Shown here: piece by piece, positions 1 through 5,667 of the stretch | Numbering within the stretch: position 1 is the stretch's first letter | Layout of the letters: each line of letters begins with the position of its first letter | NCBI GenBank assembly: GCA_903865465.1 | Contig: CAIPJU010000524.1 | Span: 1 to 5,667, forward strand | Direction: 5' to 3' | Source: an uncultured Bacteroidota bacterium | Lineage (GTDB): Bacteria > Bacteroidota > Bacteroidia > Bacteroidales > VadinHA17 | Length of the DNA stretch: 5,667 bases | Notes under the pieces: model-generated | Told to the model about the DNA's origin: nothing | What the model saw: the letters and a program-made list of their open reading frames with translations, nothing else | The model's database searches: none | Made by a program: the position numbers and the translations under genes

Positions 1-1
1 G

Positions 2-1171
2 GCCTATTTTGCAGTACCGGTTGATCTTTCGACAGGTGAACACAGATTATTCTCTCCTATGGCTTCCTTTTCATATCCATGTGAAGCAGTTACATTCAGC
101 TCTGACTATGTAACCATGTATTATACAAAGCTCTACGGCAGCGATAATACTGAAAAAATATTCATGGCGCATTATAATACCGATGTGATGAACCGATCAG
201 GCTGGATCTCAGAACCAGAGCCGGTCGATTTTTGCACCGGGATTTCGACTTTTTCACATCCTTCAATTTCGACCGACGGTCAGATCATGGTATTTGCTTC
301 CGACATGCCCGGGGGTTCTGGCGGTATGGATATATATTTCGTCACAAAAGAGGGAAATGGCTGGTCAGCACCAAAAAATGCCGGGAAACATATTAACACC
401 CCCGGCGATGAGTTCTTCCCCTCGCTTGACCAGGATAATAACCTTTATTTTTCGTCTGATGGAATCACAGGTTATGGCGGCTATGACGTATATATCTGCA
501 GCTACAATGGCCAGAGCTGGAACAAACCGGTAAACCTGGCTCGCCCGGTAAACTCTGAAGATGATGATATAGCTTTTACCATTAACAAAGGTGATGGAAA
601 AACTGCATTTTTTACCCGACGCCAGCAAACAAAGAATAAGGAGATGATGCTCTTCAGGGTCTCAGTTGATAATAAAACTTCTGCTGACAGCAACCTCACT
701 ATAGCAGAAGTTTACAATGGCTTGCCTCAGCATGTGAATCAGCCAGTTCCGGTAGAGAATGCCCCTGAAAAAGCGCCTGAAGTGAAAAAAGATGCCCCCC
801 AGACAAACCTTACAGGTAAGAAATCAGAATCTGAAAAAGATAAGGCTTCTGAAAATCTGAACAAAACCATTAGGGTAAACTCTGACACCATCTCATCAGT
901 TGTTCCTACGAAAGGGGATGTTGTTTACAGGGTTCAGATTTATACGTCCGGTAAGCCAATGGGCAGCCAGAAACTAACTATCGATAATGTTGCCTATAAC
1001 TCATTTGAATACCTTTATCAGGGAGCATACAGGTCAACAGTTGGAGAATTCAGTTCCCTTGCACCGGCAGTCAAATTCCAGAAAGCGTGCAGGCTATCAG
1101 GATTTCCACAGGCTTTCGTTGTTGCATTCAAAAATAATGAACGTTCACTCGATCCTTCATTATTCAAATAA
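2..1171 (+). CDS. PD40 beta-propeller protein with C-terminal SPOR-like domain, 5' partial
   Basis: The frame is open to the left window edge: 19 sense codons precede the first ATG at 59, so that ATG is internal and 389 residues are visible. Visible residues 28-206 contain several PD40 (WD40-like) propeller repeats, with the typical pattern W-x2-P-x-N followed by IN-x-P-x-DE-x2-PS and LYFSSDG (about 121-153), and a neighbouring copy around 83-113. Residues 240-306 are a Pro/Lys/Glu/Ser-rich linker. Residues 307-377 (VVYRVQI ... YRSTVGEFSSL ... GFPQAFVVAF) look like a SPOR-type domain, which in known families binds denuded peptidoglycan. From family knowledge such proteins are exported to the periplasm or outer membrane of Bacteroidota, often near OmpA-like or gliding/secretion genes. 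No OmpA domain is present at this C-terminus. The signal peptide and first part lie outside the window. The exact function is unknown; a structural envelope role is inferred. Confidence 0.8.
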   Translation, partial: AYFAVPVDLSTGEHRLFSPMASFSYPCEAVTFSSDYVTMYYTKLYGSDNTEKIFMAHYNTDVMNRSGWISEPEPVDFCTGISTFSHPSISTDGQIMVFASDMPGGSGGMDIYFVTKEGNGWSAPKNAGKHINTPGDEFFPSLDQDNNLYFSSDGITGYGGYDVYICSYNGQSWNKPVNLARPVNSEDDDIAFTINKGDGKTAFFTRRQQTKNKEMMLFRVSVDNKTSADSNLTIAEVYNGLPQHVNQPVPVENAPEKAPEVKKDAPQTNLTGKKSESEKDKASENLNKTIRVNSDTISSVVPTKGDVVYRVQIYTSGKPMGSQKLTIDNVAYNSFEYLYQGAYRSTVGEFSSLAPAVKFQKACRLSGFPQAFVVAFKNNERSLDPSLFK

Positions 1172-1217
1172 TAAGGATAGCTACTCTCTTTAAATTTCTG
1201 TATTGCAGATATTCATC

Positions 1218-1225
1218 TATCTTTG
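1218..1225 (+). promoter_or_regulatory. Bacteroidota-type -7 box upstream of upp
   Basis: TATCTTTG matches the Bacteroidota -7 consensus TAnnTTTG at every defined base. A clear TTG -33 element at the usual spacing of about 19-20 nt is not seen; a TTG at 1203-1205 is too close (12 nt). Transcription would start around 1229-1232, giving a leader of about 25 nt to the ATG at 1256. The box contains the TTG at 1223, so that TTG is very unlikely to be the start codon of upp. Confidence 0.45.
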
Positions 1226-1255
1226 AACCTGTTCTACATGAAAAATGATATTCTT

Positions 1256-1876
1256 ATGCTTCATCTGTTAAAGCACCCCCTATTGACACACAAACTCTCT
1301 ATTCTTAGAAGAAAAGAGACCCCCGCAAAAGAATTCCGCGAAACACTGGAAGAAATATCCGCGCTTATGGCCTTTGAGATCACAAGGGATCTGCCAGTAA
1401 AGGATGTTACTATTGAGACTCCGATGGGAATATGCCACACCCAGGAACTTGAAATGGGTGTCATACTGATACCGATTCTCAGGGCAGGTTTAGGTATGGT
1501 TGGCGGAATTTCAAACCTGATTCCTTCAGCAAGCGTCGGCCATATCGGTATGTATCGCGATCATGACACCCTCGAACCCAAAACCTATTATTCAAAATTT
1601 CCCAATAATATGGCGGATGCCGTTGTGATGGTCCTCGACCCAATGCTGGCTACGGGTGGAAGTTCATCTGCTGCAATTCAATTTGTCAAGGACCAGGGTG
1701 CAAAGAGCATTAAGCTTGTTTGTATAATCGGAGCTCCTGAAGGGGTTAGCAGGATAATGAAAGATCACCCTGATATTCAGATCTATCTTGCAGGGATGGA
1801 CGAAAAACTAAATGACATTGGTTATATAATGCCCGGGCTCGGGGATGCCGGCGACAGATTGTTCGGAACTAATTAA
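1256..1876 (+). CDS. upp: uracil phosphoribosyltransferase
   Basis: The enzyme converts uracil and PRPP to UMP and pyrophosphate in cytoplasmic pyrimidine salvage. Counting from the ATG at 1256 the protein has 206 residues, close to the roughly 208 of the E. coli enzyme, and HPL falls at residues 7-9, near its place in that family. Family motifs visible: KHPLLTHKL (6-14), PILRAGLGM (73-81), GMYR (98-101), the PRPP-binding loop VLDPMLATGGS (126-136), APEG (160-163), and the C-terminal uracil-binding segment GYIMPGLGDAGDRLFGT (189-205). In-frame alternatives are ATG 1238 (212 residues) and TTG 1223 (217 residues). Both extend past the family N-terminus, and the TTG lies inside a promoter-like box, so 1256 is preferred, with 1238 still possible. 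No Shine-Dalgarno sequence is seen, which is common in Bacteroidota. The ABC genes follow after 34 nt and may be cotranscribed. The sequence resembles the Firmicutes/Proteobacteria type of the enzyme more than the one I remember from Bacteroides. Confidence 0.96.
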   Translation: MLHLLKHPLLTHKLSILRRKETPAKEFRETLEEISALMAFEITRDLPVKDVTIETPMGICHTQELEMGVILIPILRAGLGMVGGISNLIPSASVGHIGMYRDHDTLEPKTYYSKFPNNMADAVVMVLDPMLATGGSSSAAIQFVKDQGAKSIKLVCIIGAPEGVSRIMKDHPDIQIYLAGMDEKLNDIGYIMPGLGDAGDRLFGTN

Positions 1877-1910
1877 CTCCATGTTAAAAAAATAACCCTT
1901 TTATAGGAAA

Positions 1911-2846
1911 ATGATATCGAACTTTGTAATTGAGGTAAGGGGCGTCTGGAAATCATTCAAAACTGTTCAGGCTGTAAGGGGGGTGGATCTAAATATCCCC
2001 AGAGGGCAGTTTGTTGCCATTCTCGGACCCAACGGAGCCGGGAAGACAACCCTTGTTGAGATGATTGAGGGAATCCAGAAACCAGATAAGGGGGAAATCT
2101 CCATCATGGGAAAAAGATGGAAAGGTAATGAAGATGAGCTTCATGGAATAATAGGCCTTTCTTTGCAGGAAACAAGATTCATCGATAAGCTGAAGGTATC
2201 AGAAACTTTAAGCCTTTTCGCAGGATTTTTCAACCTTGGAATTGACCGTGTTAATGAAATAATCAATATTGTCGGACTCGAAGAAAAGAGAAATGCCTAT
2301 GTTGTTAATCTCTCAGGAGGACAAAGGCAACGGCTGGCAATAGGAATTTCACTAATAAACCATCCTGCTATACTGCTTCTCGACGAACCAACAACAGGCC
2401 TCGATCCGAATGCCCGGCGTGAGATCTGGGAGATTCTCCTTAAGCTAAAAGAAGAGTCAAACACATCCATGATCCTCACTACCCACTATATGGAAGAGGC
2501 TGAAAACCTCTGCGACTACATTATAATAATGGATAACGGGGTGATTTTAAAGGAAGGAACCCTTCAACAGCTTCTTGTAGAGGAGTCAGAAGAGAAGATA
2601 GTTGAGTTTACTGCAAGCTATATTCCAGTTAATCAAACTATTCAATCTGAAAATTCCAGTTTCACAATTCAGGCAGGCGAATCGAGGGAAAGAGGTATTA
2701 TAAAACTTAAAAACTTCGAAACAGAAATTCCCGCCTTTATGTCATACATGAAGGCCAACAATATAGCTTTAAGGCATATGGAATGCAGACGCAAAACACT
2801 CGACGACCTCTTTATTACACTAACAGGGAGGAAGATAAATGAGTAA
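1911..2846 (+). CDS. ABC transporter ATP-binding protein (ABC-2 exporter type)
   Basis: This is the nucleotide-binding subunit of an exporter: it hydrolyses ATP on the inner face of the cytoplasmic membrane to drive the permease encoded next. All motifs are intact in its 311 residues: Walker A GPNGAGKTT (39-47), Q-loop glutamine 86, signature LSGGQ (134-138), Walker B LLLDEP (155-160) with catalytic Glu159, D-loop GLDP (163-166), and H-loop His192 in TTHYMEEAE. The C-terminal region of about 85 residues (from about 225) ends with TLDDLFITLTGR (296-307), a tail typical of the CcmA/DrrA-like and multidrug/polysaccharide export branch. The start at 1911 has only a weak AGG three bases upstream. 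The gene overlaps the permease by 8 nt, so the two are translationally linked. The substrate cannot be told from sequence; drug, lipid or polysaccharide export are all possible. Confidence 0.95.
   Translation: MISNFVIEVRGVWKSFKTVQAVRGVDLNIPRGQFVAILGPNGAGKTTLVEMIEGIQKPDKGEISIMGKRWKGNEDELHGIIGLSLQETRFIDKLKVSETLSLFAGFFNLGIDRVNEIINIVGLEEKRNAYVVNLSGGQRQRLAIGISLINHPAILLLDEPTTGLDPNARREIWEILLKLKEESNTSMILTTHYMEEAENLCDYIIIMDNGVILKEGTLQQLLVEESEEKIVEFTASYIPVNQTIQSENSSFTIQAGESRERGIIKLKNFETEIPAFMSYMKANNIALRHMECRRKTLDDLFITLTGRKINE
2826..2831 (+). promoter_or_regulatory. Shine-Dalgarno-like site of the permease gene
   Basis: GGGAGG lies 7 nt before the ATG at 2839, inside the last codons of the ATPase gene. 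It is the clearest purine-rich ribosome site in the window; upp and the recombinase lack one. Together with the 8-nt gene overlap it supports the start at 2839. The bases also encode ATPase residues, so the match may be partly coincidental. Confidence 0.4.
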
Positions 2847-3978
2847 ATTGATTAAAATAAATCAGATCAGGCAACTGACTTCCGCCCTCTTTCTTGAAAT
2901 AGTAAGGGAGCCCGGCGTCCTGTTCTGGGGAATACTCTTCCCGATCCTCATGTCGTTAGGTCTTGGACTGGCCTTCACACAAAAGAAGGATATTATAAGA
3001 AAAATAGCAATAATAAGAACCGGTGAAAACTCATTTCCACAATCTGACAGTTCTGCCCTCGGTTTGTTTCTGCTTAAAAAATGTGAAAAACCCAGTACTG
3101 CCGGATCTGACTGGAAATGGAAATATACCATAAAGGACGAAAAATCGGGAAACTCGATCTTTTTGTTTTATTTCAGGGATTGGAACGAAGCAGTTGCCCT
3201 GCTTAAGAAAGGGACTGTCAATGTTCTATTAATAAGCTCCGGCAAATCGGTTGAATATCATTTCGATCCAATGAATTCAGATGCCGAACTCTCTTATTTA
3301 AAGCTCAGTCCGCTGATTAATTCCGGGGATGTACCTGCACAAATATCAGAGAACGAAATAAAACCGATGACTTTGAAGGGTTCCAGGTATATCGATTTCC
3401 TTGTCCCTGGTCTTATTGCCATGGGTGTAATGATGTCGTGCATGTGGGGAATCAGTTACGGCATCATTGAAAAAAGATCGAAAAAACTTTTACGACGACT
3501 CGTGGCGACACCAATGAAAAAGTCACATTTTCTGATTTCTTTCATTCTGGTAAGGGTTGCCATGAACTTTATTGAGGCTTCAGTCCTTTTCTTTTTCTCC
3601 CTCTTTGCTTTCAAAATGACAATTCAGGGCGACATTTCAGCACTTCTGCTTTTATTCCTTGCCGGGAATGTTGCATTTGCAGGAATAGCCGTTTTTGCCT
3701 CATCACATACCTCCAACACTGAAGTAGGCAATGGGCTGATAAACTTTGTTGTCTTCCCGATGATGATTCTCTCGGGAGTCTTCTTCAGTTATCAGAATTT
3801 TCCCGACTGGAGTCTTCCGGTAATCCGGTATCTACCCCTGTCGATCCTGGCCGATGGTTTAAGAGCTATTTTCAATGAGGGAGCCGGGTATCCCCAGGTT
3901 GCCCTTCCGATATTAATCTTAACTGCAACTGGCGTCGTCTTTTTTTCAGCCGGATTGAAAATTTTTAAATGGCACTGA
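2839..3978 (+). CDS. ABC-2 type transporter permease
   Basis: This is the membrane subunit of the exporter powered by the preceding ATPase, 379 residues. The topology by eye is typical of the ABC-2 family: TM1 at about 27-46, a long extracytoplasmic segment (about 47-184), then TM2 about 186-210, TM3 about 230-257, TM4 about 266-287, TM5 about 298-317 and TM6 about 353-376. The cytoplasmic stretch EKRSKKLLRRLVATPMKKS (211-229) between TM2 and TM3 matches the family hallmark, where a basic segment with L-x-x-TP contacts the ATPase. LP-x-S-x-L-x-DGLR-x-I (332-344) is another family motif. The large loop after TM1 places it with the ABC2_membrane_3/YhgE-like group rather than the short DrrB type. 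The start at 2839 is supported by the 8-nt overlap with the ATPase and a GGGAGG site. The substrate is unknown. Confidence 0.93.
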   Translation: MSKLIKINQIRQLTSALFLEIVREPGVLFWGILFPILMSLGLGLAFTQKKDIIRKIAIIRTGENSFPQSDSSALGLFLLKKCEKPSTAGSDWKWKYTIKDEKSGNSIFLFYFRDWNEAVALLKKGTVNVLLISSGKSVEYHFDPMNSDAELSYLKLSPLINSGDVPAQISENEIKPMTLKGSRYIDFLVPGLIAMGVMMSCMWGISYGIIEKRSKKLLRRLVATPMKKSHFLISFILVRVAMNFIEASVLFFFSLFAFKMTIQGDISALLLLFLAGNVAFAGIAVFASSHTSNTEVGNGLINFVVFPMMILSGVFFSYQNFPDWSLPVIRYLPLSILADGLRAIFNEGAGYPQVALPILILTATGVVFFSAGLKIFKWH

Positions 3979-4005
3979 GGCCAGGCCTGATATTACCGGA
4001 TACCC

Positions 4006-4019
4006 AAAAAGATCTTTTT
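4006..4019. repeat. 14-bp perfect AT-rich palindrome
   Basis: AAAAAGATCTTTTT reads the same on both strands and is followed by a T-rich run to about 4030. It lies 27 nt after the permease stop codon. It could form a weak hairpin (A-T stem with a GATC loop) that helps end transcription, or be a protein-binding site; it may also be chance in AT-rich DNA. The lack of G-C pairs argues against an efficient terminator. Confidence 0.4.
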
Positions 4020-4167
4020 CTTTTATTTTAGAGAGTGTAATCAAATATTCTTCAGTGAATTAACTCAGATCCAATGGGATTTAAAAGACTTTTTACTGAA
4101 TCGTAAGACAGACAGTCATATATTATGCCAGGGAACTAAAAATGGTGAAGTGAAATCGACTGATAAA

Positions 4168-4197
4168 ATGCTTAGGTGACTGACGGGACGTAAGCGT
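4168..4197. repeat. Inverted repeat with 7-bp arms upstream of the recombinase
   Basis: ATGCTTA (4168-4174) pairs with TAAGCGT (4191-4197), with one G-T wobble in RNA, enclosing a 16-nt loop. The hexamer GACTGA occurs twice nearby (4158-4163 and 4178-4183). The element sits about 130 nt before the recombinase start. It could be an RNA hairpin or a recombinase binding site; with arms this short, chance is possible. Confidence 0.25.
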
Positions 4198-4296
4198 ATT
4201 TTGAAGAGAGACAATGCTGATTACTGAATGAAGAATCCTTTAGAAAATATACTGTCCATATAACAAAAAACCTTACCTGTAATTAGGCCTATACCT

Positions 4297-4304
4297 CATA
4301 TTTG
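4297..4304 (+). promoter_or_regulatory. Possible -7 box for the recombinase gene
   Basis: CATATTTG differs from the Bacteroidota -7 consensus TAnnTTTG only at the first base. It ends 20 nt before the ATG at 4325, which would give a short leader of roughly 14 nt. No good TTG -33 element is seen at the expected distance, so this is a weak call. Confidence 0.25.
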
Positions 4305-4324
4305 AGTCATAACAACAATAAATT

Positions 4325-5667
4325 ATGATAAAATCAAGCAAGATTCATCACCGCGGGGAAGATCGTTTGAAGCTTGAATTTTCGTATGATCTTTCACTTA
4401 TAAACAAGGTAAAGCAGATTCCCGGTGCGAAGTGGAGTGCCACACATAAGTCGTGGCATGTTCCTTTTACTGCTTCTGTATTGCAGGATGTTAAGAAACT
4501 TTTTCCAGAGGTAGAATTGCCCCCGGAAAAGAGTGACAGACCACCGGCTGAGGAAATAAAAATGCCTTCCGGAGGTACAGAAATCAAAAGTAATCCGATT
4601 AAGGTTTTCGAAAACAAACCTGATCGGATAAGAATAGATGTAACCGGCAAAAAAATATTGGTAAAAATGCCAAAGAATGATGAGGATATCAGATTTTTAA
4701 ACACTCTGAAGTATAGCCGATGGAATAAAGGACAGTTTTTATGGGAAATTCCGAATTACGGGGGAAATCTCGATTTGATTTCCGACCACTTCAGAAGCAG
4801 GAATCCTGAGGTCCTAATTCATGAATTATTCGAAGTAAATACAGGGGATTCAGTAAGGACCATCGGAAAGTCAGAATTGCTGATAATAAAAACGAAGACA
4901 GGAAGGTTGAGGCTTATTTTTGGATTTAATGAAGTATTGATTCACAAAATCAGGAAGTATCCATTTCATTACTGGGACGCGAAGAATAAATGGTGGACCA
5001 TTCCCAGTTCGGAAATATATATAAATGAGCTCAGTTCCCTTGCCATTGAATCAGGAATGAAAGTCATAATGGAAGAAGAACCAATTGGTGAAAAGGGAGT
5101 TAAGAAGATAACTCAATTTGATGTACCGAATTATAGGACATGTCCTTCTGAAATGATATTGAAGTTGAAGGAGTTGCGATATAGTGAGAAAACAGTAAGG
5201 GTATATGCAAGTATGTTTGAGGAATTCATAAACTACTACTATAAATTTGATGTGAACAAGATAGACGAATCGCAGATAATTAGCTTCTTACAATACCTTG
5301 TAATGGACCGGAAGGTATCGACCTCATATCAGAATCAATCGATAAACGCTATTAAATTCTATTATGAGAAAGTTCTTGGAGGTCAGAGGAAGTTTTATTT
5401 TGTCGAACGACCAAGAAAGGAAAGGACTTTGCCTACAGTTCTTAATCAGGAAGAAGTAATAAGTTTATTTAACAGTGTTACAAATATAAAGCACAAATGT
5501 ATTTTAATGCTGGCTTATTCATCAGGATTGCGATTAGGTGAAATAATACGGTTGAGGATAAAAGACATTGACTACGGGCGTAAGCAAATAAGGGTTGAGC
5601 AGAGTAAAGGCAAAAAGGATCGGTATACGAAGCTTTCGATGAAATTTGCGGATGTTTTAAATAAGTA
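4325..5667 (+). CDS. Tyrosine recombinase with three N-terminal HARP-like repeats, 3' partial
   Basis: The frame runs from ATG 4325 to the window edge without a stop, giving 447 complete codons. Residues 14-60, 110-156 and 194-240 are three copies of a 47-residue module (see the separate entries). Residues 268-352 form a SAM-like core-binding domain (LKELRYSEKTVRVYASMFEEF ... NQSINAIKFYYEKVLG as separate stretches). The catalytic domain begins near 362 with RPRKERTLP; SSGLRLGEI (399-407) supplies the first catalytic Arg403, and SKGKKDRYT (427-435) the beta-hairpin Lys428. The His-x-x-Arg and nucleophilic Tyr motifs lie outside the window, so activity cannot be confirmed. The core resembles, from memory, the Xer/IntI-like integrases of Bacteroidota. 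The family catalyses site-specific DNA strand exchange. There is no Shine-Dalgarno site. Sampled 60-nt lines are about 25-35% GC over most of the gene, against about 37-57% in the upstream genes, suggesting a transferred origin. The start at 4325 is the first ATG and leads directly into the first repeat. Confidence 0.88.
   Translation, partial: MIKSSKIHHRGEDRLKLEFSYDLSLINKVKQIPGAKWSATHKSWHVPFTASVLQDVKKLFPEVELPPEKSDRPPAEEIKMPSGGTEIKSNPIKVFENKPDRIRIDVTGKKILVKMPKNDEDIRFLNTLKYSRWNKGQFLWEIPNYGGNLDLISDHFRSRNPEVLIHELFEVNTGDSVRTIGKSELLIIKTKTGRLRLIFGFNEVLIHKIRKYPFHYWDAKNKWWTIPSSEIYINELSSLAIESGMKVIMEEEPIGEKGVKKITQFDVPNYRTCPSEMILKLKELRYSEKTVRVYASMFEEFINYYYKFDVNKIDESQIISFLQYLVMDRKVSTSYQNQSINAIKFYYEKVLGGQRKFYFVERPRKERTLPTVLNQEEVISLFNSVTNIKHKCILMLAYSSGLRLGEIIRLRIKDIDYGRKQIRVEQSKGKKDRYTKLSMKFADVLNK
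4364..4504 (+). repeat. Recombinase N-terminal module, copy 1 (residues 14-60)
   Basis: This is the best-preserved copy: hydrophobic strand LKLEF, Tyr21, LI (25-26), a PGAKW turn, and the core WSATHKSWHVP (37-47), followed by a predicted helix to LF. The order of Y, LI, K, W and K-x-W resembles the HARP domain as I remember it from SMARCAL1. The family assignment is by eye only. Confidence 0.6.
4652..4792 (+). repeat. Recombinase N-terminal module, copy 2 (residues 110-156)
   Basis: This is the most diverged copy, but it aligns without gaps to the other two and keeps the core WNKGQFLWEIP (133-143), preceded by the strand ILVKM and followed by a helix ending in HF. It lacks the Tyr/Phe and the Pro before the first Trp that copies 1 and 3 share. 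Confidence 0.55.
4904..5044 (+). repeat. Recombinase N-terminal module, copy 3 (residues 194-240)
   Basis: This copy has strand LRLIF, Phe201, LIHKIRKYP (205-213) and the core WDAKNKWWTIP (217-227). It is close to copy 1 in the first half (L-x-L-x-F, LI-x-K-[VI]-[KR], P). It is separated from the core-binding domain by a charged linker (about 246-265). Confidence 0.6.

Larger units (their letters stand above)
3979..4324 (+). other. 346-nt gene-free region between the exporter genes and the recombinase
   Basis: No convincing coding frame is found on either strand; the ATGs read on the + strand stop within a few codons. It holds a short GC-rich palindrome at the permease stop (AGGCC-A-GGCCT, 3978-3988), an AT-rich 14-bp palindrome followed by a T-rich run (4006-4030), a possible hairpin (4168-4197), and a weak -7-like box just before the recombinase. 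The first two may contribute to transcription ending after the exporter genes, but neither is a standard intrinsic terminator. The stretch marks the step from moderate-GC genes to the AT-rich recombinase gene and could contain an attachment site. No attC-like GTTRRRY/RYYYAAC pair was recognised. Confidence 0.6.

Noticed and set aside
365..628. Open frame of 87 codons on the - strand, and other overlapping short frames at 294-533 and 502-699
   Set aside because: All lie within the PD40 gene, whose frame has clear family repeats. The short products show no domain and no supporting start context.
987..1193. 68-codon + strand frame overlapping the end of the PD40/SPOR gene
   Set aside because: It is out of frame with the conserved SPOR-like domain and has no recognisable protein features.
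3978..3988. AGGCC-A-GGCCT as an intrinsic terminator after the permease
   Set aside because: The loop is a single base and no T-run follows directly, so it cannot form a normal terminator hairpin.
4093..4229. TTACTGAAT at 4093-4101 and 4221-4229 as att-like repeats
   Set aside because: A nine-base AT-rich match, 128 nt apart, with no extension on either side; not enough to call recombination sites.
3983..4290. AGGCCT at 3983-3988 and 4285-4290 as direct repeats bounding an inserted element
   Set aside because: The match is only six bases, is itself a palindrome, and the flanking bases do not continue the repeat in the same order; chance is likely.
4348..4704. Open frame of 118 codons on the - strand
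   Set aside because: It lies wholly antisense to the recombinase N-terminal region, whose + strand frame shows three conserved repeat modules; the reverse translation shows no recognisable motif.
5665..5667. Recombinase ending at the window edge with a stop codon
   Set aside because: Only two bases (TA) of the next codon are present. By family comparison a Tyr codon is more likely than a stop here, since the catalytic domain is only about half complete.

Overview
The window reads as chromosomal DNA of a Bacteroidota (Bacteroidetes) bacterium, probably an environmental lineage. Three things suggest this: a PD40 beta-propeller protein ending in a SPOR-like domain, a good match to the Bacteroidota -7 promoter box (TAnnTTTG) before upp, and a tyrosine recombinase whose core resembles a family I associate with Bacteroidota. 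This assignment is from memory of families, not from a search.

Layout, all genes on the + strand. Positions 2-1171 hold the 3' part of a PD40/SPOR-domain envelope protein whose reading frame is open to the left edge. An 84-nt gap with a promoter-like box leads to upp (1256-1876), a uracil phosphoribosyltransferase of pyrimidine salvage. After 34 nt come two overlapping genes for an ABC-2 type exporter: the ATPase (1911-2846) and its membrane permease (2839-3978), overlapping by 8 nt and surely cotranscribed. A 346-nt gene-free stretch (3979-4324) follows, with short palindromes and a weak promoter-like box. From 4325 to the right edge runs a tyrosine recombinase with no stop codon in the window; its C-terminal catalytic part lies outside.

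The upp and ABC genes look like ordinary housekeeping or transport genes with no clear shared pathway. The ABC pair forms one exporter of unknown substrate.

The most notable item is the N-terminal region of the recombinase. It carries three ungapped 47-residue copies of a module with the signature W-x6-W-x-[VI]-P, ahead of an ordinary core-binding domain and catalytic domain. The module resembles, by eye, the HARP domain of SMARCAL1-type annealing helicases. This raises the possibility of a recombinase that handles single-stranded or forked DNA. The recombinase gene is also visibly more AT-rich than the genes to its left, which fits a mobile or accessory segment starting in the 3979-4324 gap. 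No RNA gene, CRISPR array or insertion sequence was seen.
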